NCBI GenBank assembly: GCA_026874595.1
Contig: CM049306.1
Location: forward strand, 30,619,519-30,683,518
DNA from: Sipunculus nudus
Lineage: Eukaryota > Annelida > Sipuncula > Golfingiida > Sipunculidae
Direction: 5' to 3'
DNA length: 64,000 bases
The translations under genes were made by a program, and so were the position numbers. Shown piece after piece: positions 43,349 to 56,330 of this stretch (position 1 is the first letter of the stretch; every line of letters starts with the position of its first letter). A model generated the notes under the pieces. It was not told the DNA's origin and did not search any database. It saw nothing but the letters and a program-made list of their open reading frames with translations.

Positions 43349-44349
43349 TTGTATCCCCAGACAAAGTCGGGTACTATGGTTTAGGCAAGGTTGTGCCGCT
43401 GCTGCAGAGATTTCTTTCAGGCGTGATAACTCAAAAATATTTTACAGAGCCTTACCAAACTTGACATGTGCATAGATATGGGTGAGAGGACATAAACTAT
43501 TTAAGATGGGGTCATGACCTTTTACTAGGAGAGTGACCTTGAACTTAAATAGGTACATTTAGGGGGAAAATCACATAAATTCTTAAATATTTCAAGAAAT
43601 TTTGCATTGATTGTTCCAAAAATCAAGATGATTGAAAATCTCAGATAGTGTTATAATGTACCAGAATTTTTGGTGCCACCTATTATCCTTCTTGTTTTCG
43701 TGCCGTTTAAAACCCCCATCTTTGCAACTAGACCGTACTGTGAGCATTATAAGTCAAAAACTAATGAGGAGCTTTCTTTCATATTTTGCATATACATAGA
43801 TATGGGTTATGGGATGATGTATATTGTAAATTGGGTTCATGACCTTTTCTATGAGAGTGGCCTTGAGCTTGAATAATTCTGTATTTGGTAAAAATCACAC
43901 AAAATGGTAAATATCTCAAAAAGGGATGCATGGATTGGTCCAAAAATCAAATTGACTGAAGATCTTGGATAGCTTCATCTTTTGCCATAGACAGGTGGAG
44001 CCACCTTCTGTCCATTTCTTGTTTTGCACTTTTTAATACCCCTTCATTACCACATGACAGTACTGTGAGCATTATAAGTCAAAAACTAATGGACAGATTT
44101 CTTCACATTATGTATATACATAGGTATAGGTTATGGGATGAGGTATATTTAAATTTGGATCATGACCTCTCCTATGAGAGTGGCCATGACCTTGAATATA
44201 TCCATATTTGGTGAAAAATATTGTTTCACAAGTTGAAAGATGGAAAAAACCATAGTCTAAACAACTTGAAGTGTCAGTATATGCTGCTGAAAATGGGGGC
44301 CTATTTTTAAGGGGGGGGGGGATTAATTGTCTGGGAATACTATTATAGT
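43349..44349 (+). mobile_element. Helitron/HINE-like element, family C copy 2
   Basis: Starts GTATCCCCAGACAAAGTCGG and ends with the inverted ATTGTCTGGGAATAC and a decayed terminus (ATTATAGTT). Its core repeats the phrases TGAGCATTATAAGTCAAAAA and 'GAGAGTGGCC-TGA', shared with copy 1. Confidence 0.65.
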
Positions 44350-46345
44350 TAATATGTGGTTTACTATTTAATGGAAATCTTGCCATTGGTTGCATTTGAT
44401 TGTTTACATTGGTCATTTTCAGCTCAATTTAACCTTGTAAGTATAGAGTTAAACATTGGTCAAAGGTACAAATGTGAAGTGAGTGCCTTCAGTATTAGGA
44501 ATACTGTACACTTAATCAGATGGTTATTTGATCAGTAAAAGAGGCTTAAAGGTGAATGCTTCTCATTTTGTGTGGGTTTTTTTTTGCCATTTCAGTTAAT
44601 GTAATTAGACACCATTGAACATGTGTATTGTTATTTATGGTAATACCACTTTTTGCATGTCAGCACCATCTAGTGTGGAAACACTGAACATTGTAGAGAT
44701 TTTAAATGTCTCACATTATTATTAAGCTGTAACTTGAACTATACCATAGCTAGTTTGAAATGAACAGAATTTTGCTTATGTTTACAATCCATTCTTCTTG
44801 AATTATCATGTATGGATGTCTTCACATAGGTTATGTGTTTCACTGAATGTACACAAGATGGCGATGAGATGCGGAAGTAGTATTACCATAATAGATAATG
44901 AAGACCTTTTTGAGGTACCCCATTCAACTGTTGTTTATCTTGAATTTTAATCATTTAAGATCCCTTTTCATATTATAGGATTCTCTTCTGGAATGTTTCT
45001 TTGTGCAGCTAAAGAAGATCCCTTCATTTATACTTATATCCTTTGCACATCTTGCACCATGTTGCCTATTTCTCTGTTCATGTTAGAAGTACATTTATAC
45101 ACATGGGTGCCTCCACTTTCTTCAAGCAGGTATCTCTCTCAGTTTCTCAAAAAAGACTTCGCTCCATAAAAAAGGCATTGGCTGCTTTTACATGCATTAT
45201 TAACATTTGGACCAACCAGGGGACTTGTATTAGCTCTCTGTATGCAGCCAACAAAACAAAGCTGTTTCCATTCATAGATTGGCAGCCGTGCTGTTCCAGA
45301 CACTTTAGAGATCTATCCAATCAAATAAAGGTTTGTAATCATTCAAAATTCATGATATAGCTGACACTGGAGCAAGAGACCTACTTACAGAAAGATGATT
45401 ACCTGATTTCACCCTGATCCATTGTATATATCAAACAGGCCCATATCAACATGGCATCTATGGTCATTTATAAAATCCAGATATATGGACATATGAAAAA
45501 ATTATCATAAGATAAGATATGAGAAAATTTACATTTTACATGCAATCTTTCACACCCACACATTTTCATGAAAATATGACTCGACAGGCATTCTAATTGG
45601 ACTTAAATGTTTCACTTTGATTTGGGATTCCAGTCATGTTGAAAACTGCACTGCAGTGGATATCCATAATGTCACAATAATCAATATCATTGTACACAAT
45701 CATTAATCTTAACATTAGGCCATTACTGAGAATATAATGCAAACAAAACATGTGAATGTATCAAATAAGCATAAATCTTTTTTCTATGACCAGTGTCATG
45801 TCAGCCATCTATTTTGTGATCATGTGCCTTGGCTTGTTCTTGCCTTTCAAAACTTTTCGTGTTAAATGAAAATCTGTCAGACATAAATATTTTGTTTGTG
45901 AATGCATATACTACAACCACTGTGTATGTTCTGTAACTGTTATTGTTAGCCCATAGCATAACACTGTTTTATGATGAAACTGTTAAGCTGTTTGGTTTAA
46001 ACTTTACAAGAATTATTCTATGGTAGAGTTCTGCCAGTTTTATAAGAATAGTTTGGGTAAAAGCAGCTTAAAAAAAAGTAGTGTAGCCAATTGAATAAGG
46101 GTTTCTATGTTTGAAAAAAAATTTGACAACATGCCGAGTTTCAGCAGCTAAGTCAAGAGGTCACTCAGTACAACCAGGTGGGGTCCAGACATCACCATGG
46201 CAACTGACCTGGCTCTGTCTGGTGTCTAGACAAGGTGTCTAGACGTCTAGACAAAGCATCTAGATGTCTAAACACATCGTCTAGATGCAGAATGCCCAAA
46301 TTAGAACTATTTGAACTATATCTTTCAACTGTTTGAAAAAACCTG
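44350..46345. other. No gene recognised; possible 3' UTR-like stretch at 44980-45330
   Basis: The open frame at 45043-45360 has no family resemblance and ends near an AATAAA (about 45322). It is left unassigned. Confidence 0.4.
46216..46286. repeat. Cluster of GTCTAGA-type direct and inverted short repeats
   Basis: The phrases GTGTCTAGAC, GTCTAGAC, CATCTAGATG and CGTCTAGATG recur within 70 bp; each is a near-palindrome centred on CTAG. They are spaced about 10 or 20 bp apart. Confidence 0.75.
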
Positions 46346-46349
46346 GGTT

Positions 46350-46842
46350 TGCATTTTTGCAAATCTGTGAGCTAATGCAATGGTGAAGCATCGTCCTTCT
46401 TCCTTCGTCTTTCGTGTGTCATAGCTATCTCAAAAAGGGCAGGAGCTAGCATCACCATCACCAAATTTTTTGCAAAGAATTTGTCATCTAAAAATTCTAT
46501 CGGATTTTGCTTATTTCTTGGCTAACTGCATTTTCTTTGATTTTATAGGGAAGAAGCTGAAAAAATTAATAAATGTTCTTCTCCGAAACCATGCTGCCAA
46601 ATTGTTCGTTTATCTCTCCAAATAATTCACCCTTGCAAAAAAGAACATATCCCAAATATCCTGACTGATACATCCTAGTTTTAAAATATCCTCGTCCGAA
46701 ACTTGCAGTTCCGAAACGTCCATTTTGCTGAAATCATAAGATATGCTGGACATAAGAGGATCAATATTAAATTTTAAAAATAAACCTCCATTCATACTCC
46801 CAACTTTTGCACAGGTTTGCATTAGGCCTGTAGCCCTTGTTT
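46350..46842 (+). mobile_element. HINE-like element, family E
   Basis: The 5' end TTTGCATTTTTGCAAA is a hairpin followed by GAGCTAATGCAA. The 3' end TTTGCATTAGGCCTGTAGCC carries the inverted TTGCATTAG plus a small hairpin, then CTTGTTT. The interior matches 13690-13800. Confidence 0.55.
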
Positions 46843-47059
46843 CGAATTTTTACAGTTATTTTGGTGACTATTTAATGACAGCAATTATGTAAGTTTCTCA
46901 GCTGTGGTTTCATCTGGTATCCTAAAACCCAGTATGTTTATTGATTATGATTGGTTTCTTAAGTTCCTGAAGACTGGTGACCTTTAATTTTTTTATTTTA
47001 ATGCATTTATTCTTTTATTTTGAGACTGTCAGATTATATTGATACTGTCAGATTCGCAA

Positions 47060-47450
47060 CTTTCTGTATGTCTGTCAAATCTGTTTGCTGATGATAACTC
47101 CAGTTTGGATTGACATAGGGACTTCAAACTTGACCATTATATGGCCCATCTCTAACGCAAGAATTCTGTTGATTTTGGGGTCATGAGGTCAAAGTCAAAG
47201 TCACAAGAGCCACTTATTAAGAAAGATTGTGGATGCATTTTAAGCCAAACTTTTCATCCCAAACCTTCCATCTTGCTCATATAGCTGACCTGCTGATAGG
47301 GGAAGAACCTGAACGATATTGGGGTCACAAGTTCAAAGGTCTAGGTCACAGTGGCCATCTGTCCACATATTTGTTTCGAGAAGACAACTCTGATTTGAAA
47401 TGACATTGGTTTCAAACTTGACTTATATATGAGCCACAAAAAAAAAAGTT
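47060..47450 (+). repeat. Interspersed repeat with GGTCAAAGTCA phrases (family F fragment)
   Basis: GATGATAACTCCAGTTTGGA, TCATGAGGTCAAAGTCAAAG and TTTTAAGCCAA recur in 9460-9850 and 18530-18640. No ends were identified. Confidence 0.5.
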
Positions 47451-48000
47451 TTGGACATGCTCATTATATTTAAAACCAGAATTTGATATGATCCTATTTT
47501 AGTTGAAAGCAGTGTGAAGCAGTAAGAATGTAAATATGTTTTGGTAAATTTGCAAGTGCTTACAAATCATACTAGTAGTGCTAATCATTACAACTCCAAA
47601 TTGGGTTTAGTTAGTACAGGTATGTTCCAAGTATTGAAGGGTAAACAAGCTTTTGAAGTGCAAAACAAAGCCCATGAATCAATTTTAATCCATTTATGCA
47701 CTAGTAAAGAGTTTGCTTGTGGTATGTAGGCCACTGAACTATCAGGTATATATTTACATATATATTTGTCAACACCTGAAGTAATATGATATAAAATAGA
47801 AATATAATGATATCCTTTAAAGCTATATATATCAGTCCGTTGAACTTGTCTTCAGATGATTTTCCATCCAAATCAAACCCAACATTCACAGGGGTTTACA
47901 GATAGTGACTGGCAGATGGTGATAAAATTCAGTATTAATGGGTTAAGCTGAATAAATATTAAGAACTGTAAAGATACAATCAGGTGAGACTTTCTTTTAG

Positions 48001-48022
48001 AGAGAGAGAGAGAGAGAGAGAG
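48001..48022. repeat. (AG)n microsatellite
   Basis: Eleven AG units, uninterrupted. Confidence 0.95.
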
Positions 48023-50099
48023 CATTTCTAACAAATTTGAATTTATCATTATATATAATAGTTATATAAATATAGCATGACATAGAACATTTAATTATCT
48101 GAAAACAAACAATATAACATTCACTAGGGAAAAAGAAATCATAACTTTACATATGGCATATATGTTTTAAAAAACCACATGATATGTACTTAAAAATGTT
48201 TAAATCACTTTGTGATGTCTGATGGTTCCCCTGGGTAAATTATTGACCTAAGTGATCTATTTTGATGTGGTGGTTTCTAACATGATAAGTTCCAAGACTA
48301 TGATGTGTCAATTGAGGGCAAGCTGGTGTAATAATGCTTTATGTATAAGAGCAAACTTTGTATTGAGCCTTACCTTTAGTCACTGCAGACTAGGAAATTC
48401 AAAAGTTTGAAACACATTAAAAACTTTTTACCGTTTCACCTTTTGTTACTATAGACTGAGCTTTCTACAGTCTCACTCTGTTAAAGACCGTGAAGACTGC
48501 TCACTATTGTGATGTATGTTATACCATCTGTGTTACAAGAAAATATAGGTCATATTGCAAGAACATATAAAAATATTTTCTTATTTATGAACTATAAGTA
48601 CACACTTAATGTACACATTATTGTGCTTGAAGCATTGTTAATTTTACACACAAACACACAGCGGGTTCGTGCTGCTAGCAGGTTGTCAGGATCCACAGAT
48701 CCATGTCTTCAGGCTGACTTACTATACCCTCTGTGTTATAGATCTTTATTACATGTCACATGGTTTCATATTCAGCATTCGTTGTTGATTAGATTGGTTC
48801 ATGGGTATTATCCAATACATTGGCCATCCTACCTGGAAACCTTGCCTTGAGAATTTAGGCCTGAAATTATCTAATGTAGACCCTAAGTGTTATACTGATG
48901 GCTTAGCATATAATTGGTGGTGATACAGGACCAGGAACTACCATCATGAACACATTACTTTACCGTTATTATATTATACCTCGGCATATTTTTCCTTGTT
49001 GCTATCCACCTTTCAACTAATTTACATTTGTCCTTGTGGTCTTGCCAGTAAATGTCAAGTTTAGGTGCTCCTTAATGTGTCCATTTAAACTATGGAAACA
49101 TCACAAAACAGATTACAGAGTAGAGTGGCCTTATTACATTAATTATACTATAAATAAAAGTTTAATTCATACCCAGTAAAAAACAGTGTCTGATCATATA
49201 CTGGTTAAAATTATGTTTATGATAGAGTGAGTTTTATAGATTTGTATTATTTGTATTATGTTTGAAGTCAACACACAGCAGCTCGTAACAACCTATGATA
49301 TCATATTATATGGTGATACGGAGATCAAATTTTCTTAAATTAGGCTTTCATTAGGCTAGGGAAAGGTTGTTTCATTAAGAGAGCACTCTAGGTAATGATA
49401 ACTAGCATTTTGACAATTCTCTGATATTCAGAGTGTGAAAATGTCTTTTTTAGGCAGTTTGATATTCAGTTCACAGTGTGCATTTTTATTCATTTGTTAT
49501 TCACCGAATTTCTGAACCTCCGTGAGGTTAAATATGCAGCACAAATATTAATTGTATTTATCCATGGTATTTGAAATTAATTCAGATTAATATTGTATTT
49601 GTATACACACGTGTTCAGCATATCTCTATTGGCCACATCTGAATTTTATCGACCAATGGCGAAACAGCAATAAAGTATATCCACCCAACACGAAGTGTAT
49701 CTATTGTATATGTGTACAGCAAGGTTATGCATTTGTGAAAGGATTGTCTTTACCTTCCATGTAAATCTACAGGCGGGAATTAACTAAATTCCGAGCATGT
49801 TACAGATGTGTTTCCTAAGAATATAAAAAGAATAAACGAGAAATATGCTTTCTTTTGAATGGCTATGTGTTCAGTCCTTAATGTGGGGTACTCTCAGTCT
49901 GCAACGAGTCGGCAGCCTCTTTATGTCTACCACACAAAGCTCGGTGCCAATTGTCTACTCTCTCACGCAGTGCTCATCAGCTGAAGCCTAAGACAAGTCC
50001 TAGGAGTTACGGGACAGTTACACTGGGCACTACTTTATCATATCATTCGTGAAACTCAAAGAAGCTTCATCGTAACAAGGAAAGGGGCCAGCCAAAAAT

Positions 50100-51065
50100 C
50101 AAAACCCCAAAAATAGCGTACCCGGAGAAAAAGAGTTTGTTACTTAAGGGCAGACTGGAGAAGAATGGCCCTTCCTCTACAGTGCGATCTACAAAGCTGC
50201 GGTAAGAACCACCGCAGAAGAGAAGGAGAGCATCGACTCTTGGCATCAGTTATCAAAGAAGCCAGGGGAGCTTCACTGTCGAACAAGCACGCCCTGGCCA
50301 AAGCAATCTGAAAAGCATTAAGAACCTCCCGTAGAACAGCAAAGCAGATGGCAAGCCGCAGTGCAAACGAATATGGGCTGAAGCTGTGCTCCTTCATCCA
50401 GAGGGATGACACGGATCACATACACATGAGACACATGTGAATCGAGACACTGACGTCCAAGCAAAGACGTCAGTCACGTTGAGATGTCATCACAGACCAA
50501 GAGAGTAGATGGAAAGCTGGGTTGCACACAACCTGGAACTCTACTCTAGAGAAGATCTGTTTCACAGGAATCTCAAGATGCCATTGAAGACTTCCCTGTC
50601 ATGGAGCTTCATGAATGCTGATCAAACAGTGGAGGTCCTGAGCGACACCACTGGCTCTCTGAGAACAGTAAATGCACCAGGTTGAGACTCCATTCCAAAA
50701 ATAATCTATCAAATGCGGAAAATCACTGCTGCGCTTGACTTACCCCATGAGCGTCTAAGTCTCACTATTAAGCATTGTAGAAAAAGTGTAATTCAAGTGC
50801 AGTTTCAGAGCAGAGAAAGATCACGGGCTGTGACATGATTCTAAGCTGCTTTTATACATCTTGCTTATTTATAGATGTCACGATGGCCTTCAACAATGGG
50901 AACATTTTGGTCTGTTCCGACTGCTAGAGATGATCTCAGAGTTCCTCAGCAATCGTGATTTTTCTTCAAAGATATCATGAAAGGCACAGTGAGCTTCGAT
51001 TGGTTTTCTTCTGAGCCGTTCGAGATTCGAAGAATGGTGAAACACAACGGTAACTGTATTCTATG
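50100..51065 (+). pseudogene. Decayed non-LTR retrotransposon (LINE) fragment, RT region
   Basis: The conceptual plus-strand reading gives scattered LINE-RT-like phrases in shifting frames: NAPG-DSIPKIIYQM (family APG-DGIP), DVTMAFNNGN (family DLTKAFDxVN), FLQRYHERHS and EPFEIRRMVKHNG (family PFxIxNGVKQG). Each is followed by stops. The order matches an RT domain of the jockey/CR1/RTE type. Too decayed to name the clade. Confidence 0.5.
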
Positions 51066-51077
51066 GCGCTAACACAC

Positions 51078-51135
51078 TTAGCTCAGCTGACTTTAAGTCC
51101 TTTGTCCATGGTCCTTTGTCCATTTTAATTATTAA
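51078..51135 (+). repeat. Family A 5' end fragment
   Basis: TTAGCTCAGCTGACTTTAAG followed by TCCTTTGTCC, then unrelated DNA. A solo end. Confidence 0.5.
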
Positions 51136-52006
51136 CTATAAAAATAACTTAATTCTTTAAAAAAATATTTTAAAACTATGTTTATGATAACAATCCTAGA
51201 ATCGAACAAAGATTAGAGGCATGTTACTGACTTATTACATGATCATGATTATAGGCTTCTTGACTAAATGCTAAGTACGGGATGCATGCATACTAATTAG
51301 ACTAATGTGCCTGTATTTATACTCGGGTCAGCCCTGCGCCCAGGTTGGATGTGCCTGTCATAGTTTACATTCTGAATACACCATTCAGTATAGACATTTA
51401 TATTGGACTGATAGGCCTACTTTGATCTGAAAGTCACAAAGACTTTCTCTTGTGCTGCTTTAGTTAATACAATGAGTGCATGAACCATGCTTATATACCC
51501 GATTACTTGATTCTCTGTGAACGGGGGACATTGATTTGGGTTTGTCTGTCTAACTGTCCCTCTGTCTGTCCGTCCGTACGTCAGGTTTTCGTTTCCGTGC
51601 GATAACTTTCCTTAATATTATCCGATTTCATTCATATTTTGGTCAGTGATTGCCCTCCTGCATACCTTGGTTGGGATTGGTTTTTTTGATAGTCTGTCTG
51701 AAAATTTATTCTCTCCATCTCCAAAACAATAATATTAAATTTTGTTCCTATTCACAACCAAAATTATGACGTGGAGACATCTTCAGGGCACCATGAAAAC
51801 TAAACACTACAACTATGACATAGGGACTGCCGCAGTTTCGCCTTCCGAAATAAGTACCTAAAAGGCGTGCGGCCAGATTTTGCGGACGATGTTCGTCATG
51901 TAACCCATGCAAGTTCTTTTAGATTACTCAAAATATTAAGCGCCTTAAAAAAATTTTAAAATGTAGGCACATATTGGTTGCAACGAATTTTTTTATACAA
52001 CAAAAC

Positions 52007-52009
<3 letters not shown>

Positions 52010-52062
<53 letters not shown>
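52010..52062. repeat. (AT)n microsatellite
   Basis: Pure TA dinucleotide run of about 26 units. The open frames of Tyr/Ile runs across it are artefacts. Confidence 0.95.
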
Positions 52063-52067
<5 letters not shown>

Positions 52068-52859
52068 ATCTGTTAATAATTATATACAGAATACCGTTAT
52101 TATTATTACAAACGATAATGATTACAAAATATAAATATATTTTGACAAACCAGTTACTAAGACCATTACATATACAAATGCTACTAAAAAACTAACCAGA
52201 CAAGAATATTTAAATATTTGAATATAAAATTTTGACTTGCATACACCATTATCCAAAGCAAATTGTGTACACATTCTAACAATCAAGAATACTGATATAA
52301 AAAAATTTGCAGAACATAAATGTGAAATATATTTTTTCAAAACTGTACCCTATTTACATAGGTGACAAATCCACTTTTTTACCCGATTTTGGATTACCAA
52401 TAGCACATAAGAAGTGAAATCATTTGTCACACTTTTAACCCATTTAACCATGTCAGCTATGCAGTATATATATCGATACATCAGGGAATGTTTATTTAGT
52501 TAGTGGGGAAGTAAAGTGTGGAATAATTTTTATAAAGATATATGGCTAAATTTCATATACTGATGGTTCAAGTATATGTAGGTCGACAATCAAGTATCAA
52601 TGGCAACCAAGTAAGAGAAGTAAACATGTAAACTGGTACCAGTCTTATTTTACATGACAGGAGTTAAATTAAAACAATAAATAAATAAATAAATAAATAT
52701 ATATATATATATATAAATGGCAGAAAATTTTGCAGGATTCTTCCTGAATAAAATATAAACATTCATGATGAGTTGGTCCCTTATGAAATGTAATATATAG
52801 AACCAGTACAATGTAGCAAATGAATTTTTAAAGATGTTAACTGAAACAGATTTATCTGC

Positions 52860-53523
52860 AGTTGGAATAGTAAGGGGATGAACGGTAACAGAATGAAGAT
52901 AAACGATGTAAAAACAGAATTCATATAGTCTACTTTGGAAATAAAAGACATATTGCAAAATGTAAGAGGCGGTGCTTGGACGTAAATAGAACTGCAGTTC
53001 AGCGTGTTAGTGAAATTAAATATTTAGGTGTACAGATGGACTCTGAACTGAAATTAACAAATCACATAACAGCAAATTGTAGGAAGACCATGATGGCACT
53101 TCACAAGCTGAAATTTATCCGGAAATATTGAACAGTGGATGCAGGTAAAACAGTAGCATCCGGATTAATATCATCACACATAGACTATTCAAATGCTATA
53201 CTGTACGGACTGAGTTAAAGGACTTAGACAAACTGCAAAGAGTTCAGTCAATCACTGCCAAATTAATTATGGGTAGACGGTAGCTTGACAGTGTATAACA
53301 TCTACTCTTAAAGAACTACACTGGTTGCCAGTATACGATTACGTATAGAGTATAAAATTATAAATGTATAAATGGTAGAGCTCCAGAATACTAAAAAATG
53401 ATTAAAGTAAGATCTACTAATCGACAAGGCTAAAATCGGGTAACATCAGGAATCAGTTGGAGGTTCCAAGGCATAATCGCAAAACATCCTGGTCGTAGTT
53501 TAAGTGTATAGCTAGACCACTCC
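52860..53523 (+). pseudogene. LINE (CR1/jockey-like) ORF2 fragment, 5' part
   Basis: Reads KINDVKTEFI, then EIKYLGVQMDSELKLTNHI, a MALHKLKFIRKY block, ISSHIDYSNAILYGL, LQRVQSITAKLIMG and, after frameshifts, LKELHWLPV with INGRAPEY: the standard thumb/C-terminal sequence of CR1/jockey-type ORF2. There are stops and frameshifts. A separate element is inserted at 53524, after which the LINE continues at 54072. Confidence 0.85.
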
Positions 53524-54071
53524 TAGACTGGTACCCCGCTCTATTATGGCACCGCTGCTCTAGGCCAATCATAGAGACGGGCGTACAACGCCATCTTCAG
53601 GACCCCCGGCAGACTGGTTCCAACTCAGGTATGATTCATATATGATAAAAATAAGCATTTCGTTTGCTCAGAGAAGTTGTTAAAAGTTGGCTGTACATTT
53701 CGTGTGACATTTATGATTAGATTAATAGATATTGATAATAAACCAATGCCACGTACAGTGGAATATCAGGTATTCAGTATATCGTATGATTCGTATCATC
53801 TATACATCCATCAGTCAATTTTTGTGCAAAAACTCATTTTTCAATATTTGGAAACTTTAAAAACCTAAGGAAAGTAATTTTATAAGTAATCTTCACGGAT
53901 AACCAGCCAGGATCGCGAGAACGTCCATGACAATTGGTGTGAGCGTACAGACTGGAGTTGGAACCAGTCTATAGGTAGGTCAGGAGTTGCAACTGGGAGT
54001 ACTGAAGATGGCGTTGTACGCCTGTCTCTATGCTTGGCTCGAGGGCCTTAATAGAGCAGGGTACCAGTCTA
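53524..54071. mobile_element. 548-bp element with ~110-bp TIRs and a 9-bp target duplication (MULE-like MITE)
   Basis: The left end TAGACTGGTACCCCGCTCTA and the right end TAGAGCAGGGTACCAGTCTA are inverted repeats extending about 110 bp, including GCGTACAACGCCATCTTCAG. The flanks GACCACTCC (53515-53523 and 54072-54080) are identical and split the LINE frame exactly, proving insertion. Long TIRs with a 9-bp duplication fit the Mutator/MULE superfamily. The interior has no transposase. Confidence 0.82.
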
Positions 54072-54330
54072 GACCACTCCTGTATGGAACTCACTCAAAG
54101 AAGATTTGCGCAACCTCATGCAGATACTTGACAATTTCAAACGTTCACTGAAAACATTTTCATTTGGTAGATTTTAAAGTTTTATATAAAGCTTAGTACC
54201 TATATCACTTCTTAATAATGTTTTTTTATTATGGTTAATTGGTTATCTTGTGTAAGTCATAGTTTGCATGTTTTGTACTTCTGTTAATTATTGTAAAGCG
54301 CCTCCGACTGCGCTATATTAAGTACTATAA
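54072..54330 (+). pseudogene. LINE ORF2 fragment, 3' end
   Basis: Resumes with RPLLWNSLKEDLRNLMQILD, then FKRSLKTFSFGRF and a stop: the canonical C-terminus of CR1/jockey ORF2. A short 3' UTR (TGTAAAGCGCC near 54293) follows. Confidence 0.82.
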
Positions 54331-55069
54331 CCGATAAGTACTTAAGTACTAAAAATGAAAGCGGTCATAATAAATAAGGTATATAAAAATAAAGCATGTT
54401 ATTACAAAAAGGTATTTGGAAATATATACTCACTGGATCATTGCATGCAGATTCAGTCATTTTCACACAATTTTAACATTTTTGACGATCTTTCCGCCAT
54501 GTGGGTGATGTTCAGATGCAATGTTCCCATGTAGAGTGAAAAAAATTATTGTTGATGTTATTCCCCGCATAAATTTTATTAAGTTCAATCAATAAAATTA
54601 ACAAAACACCCCACCAAGTTTAAAAAATAATTTTTCTGTTCGGACGTTCTGGTCCACATAATCTGGCCGCACGTTTTTTAGGCACTTGTTTAGGTTGGCG
54701 GAACTGCGTGCACGCAGGCATTTTAGGCAGGCCCTATGACATGTGGATACATCTTCAGCCTCAAGCAAACATAAAAACTGAATCATGTTGATCATGTATG
54801 CATGATGACAACAGGAGGCAGAAGTGGAGAACTTAAATTCCATGATTTTGCTTGTTTAGCTTTATTTGGGTTAATGACCAGTACCAAACATTGGCATTTT
54901 TGCATCGTATCCACTCTTACTGTCCGCCCAAACTAAAAAGAAAGGATTGACATCAGCTCTAAAAAGTTACCTGATCAAAGATTTCCCGACTTGTAGAAAA
55001 TATGGTATAACTGAAGGTGCAGTGGGCAGGCAAAATAGCCACGTCCATGTCCATATGGTATGTACATAC

Positions 55070-55115
<46 letters not shown>

Positions 55116-55700
55116 TAAAATCCTACTAATTAACCTTTACGCCTGATAGGCAGAGATATGGTGCATGCATGCAGGAAAAATTATACAGTAGGTAGGAGCA
55201 GTGAATGAGGCGGTTATTACCTCCATGTAGAGACCACCTCTATAAAGTGGACAGTTTGACCCAGTCCCAAAGGTGCCCACATTATAGAGGTTTGACTGTA
55301 TACATGTAGGCCTATATCGAGCCACTACAATCCACAAATATATACTCGTCACTCAGGATAATTTAACATGCCGTTTAAACCTTTTTGCACAGTTGTAAAT
55401 GGAAATGTGCAGTTGTAATTCTGGATTTGTGCAATATTTAAATTTAAGGTTTTTTCCCGTCACAGACTAAAACCATATTCATGCTAAAGAGTAAAAAATT
55501 GAATTCCATGGATCACTCATATCAAGGCTCCACACCATTTACCTGCCGCTAAGTCAGTTAAGTTGGCATAGGTTCACAAACACCCTGTTATATTTCCGTA
55601 ATATTTGTGTGTTTTGTCATATATTCATTCATATTATTCATATAATAAAAATAAGTTAAATATATATTCTAAGTGCCTCTATATATATGTGTGTGTGTGT
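54331..55700. other. Unassigned DNA with microsatellites and a Tigger-like end
   Basis: Holds (TA)n at 55072-55109 and (GT)n near 55688-55700. A TATAGAGGTTTGACTGTA terminus near 55283-55301, with partly matching inverted sequence upstream, looks like an old pogo/Tigger fragment. No exon was seen. Confidence 0.5.
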
Positions 55701-55799
55701 TTTGAAGAGAGAGAGCTAGTGTATTTAAATTAATTATTATTTATTTATATAAAACATATATTAAATATATTATCAGAACTGGACATCAACACAGACTTT

Positions 55800-56330
55800 C
55801 CTAAATAAAGCCTTTTATGTCAGGTTACGTCACTTTGTATACGTCCTTTTATGACCTGTCACCTGTGCACAGCTACTTAAATCGTTCTGAACATTTGCCA
55901 GGCAATTACAAAACCTAATCTGATTTGCTCTTAATAATGTGAATTTGCATTTTTTCGCCTGATCTTCACAAGTCCATTCCAGAATTTCTCGAAGGCATGG
56001 GGAGACATCTGGTGGCGACTGTGAGAAGCTGTCGCCTGGTTCTCCTTGTGCATATTAATATAACCTGTGACGCAATCGACCCATGTGTCAAAGGTGAGAG
56101 TGAATATTCATATGTGCTACCTGTGTCTTGAAGTCATGTGCTCTGTCTCGTCAGTGATGGGACCCCACCACAAGTAAGTGCGGGCTCCTCGAACATTGAC
56201 AGCTAAATTGTCAGACTGTTCTGTTACAATGAGACAGTACTTTTAGGCGTCATATTAGATATGAACATTGGCAGGTACGCCATCATTGAGTATTAGCCGT
56301 CTTGATTACGTAAGTCCACAGCTGATAAGG
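55800..56330. promoter_or_regulatory. Possible conserved regulatory block around the small-peptide exon
   Basis: Compact, less AT-biased than its neighbourhood, with recognisable factor-type sites: ATTTGCAT (POU octamer) near 55942, TTACGTCA and TGACGCAA (CRE/bZIP-like), CACCTGTG (E-box) and AATATTCATA. This could be a promoter of the gene at 55997 or an enhancer. Inference only. Confidence 0.25.
55997..56093 (+). CDS. Candidate exon 1 of a small secreted peptide (signal peptide)
   Basis: ATG followed by 32 codons: a basic start (MGRHLVATVRS), a hydrophobic stretch (CRLVLLVHINI) and TCDAIDPCVK, then a strong AAAG|GTGAGA donor in phase 1. This is the shape of a signal-peptide exon. Spliced to the candidate exon at 57130 it gives a 51-residue protein whose last four cysteines are spaced C-x5-C-x5-C-x5-C. 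Unspliced, the frame stops after 46 codons. No known family was recognised, and the call rests on splice logic and Cys spacing only. Confidence 0.35.

Larger units (their letters stand above)
46850..49890. other. Mostly unassigned AT-rich DNA
   Basis: Apart from the family F fragment and the (AG)n run, no exon, repeat or RNA gene was recognised. Confidence 0.45.

Noticed and set aside
45043-45360. A 105-codon open frame as a gene
   Set aside because: No recognisable domain, no good start context, and no splice or homology support. Left unassigned.
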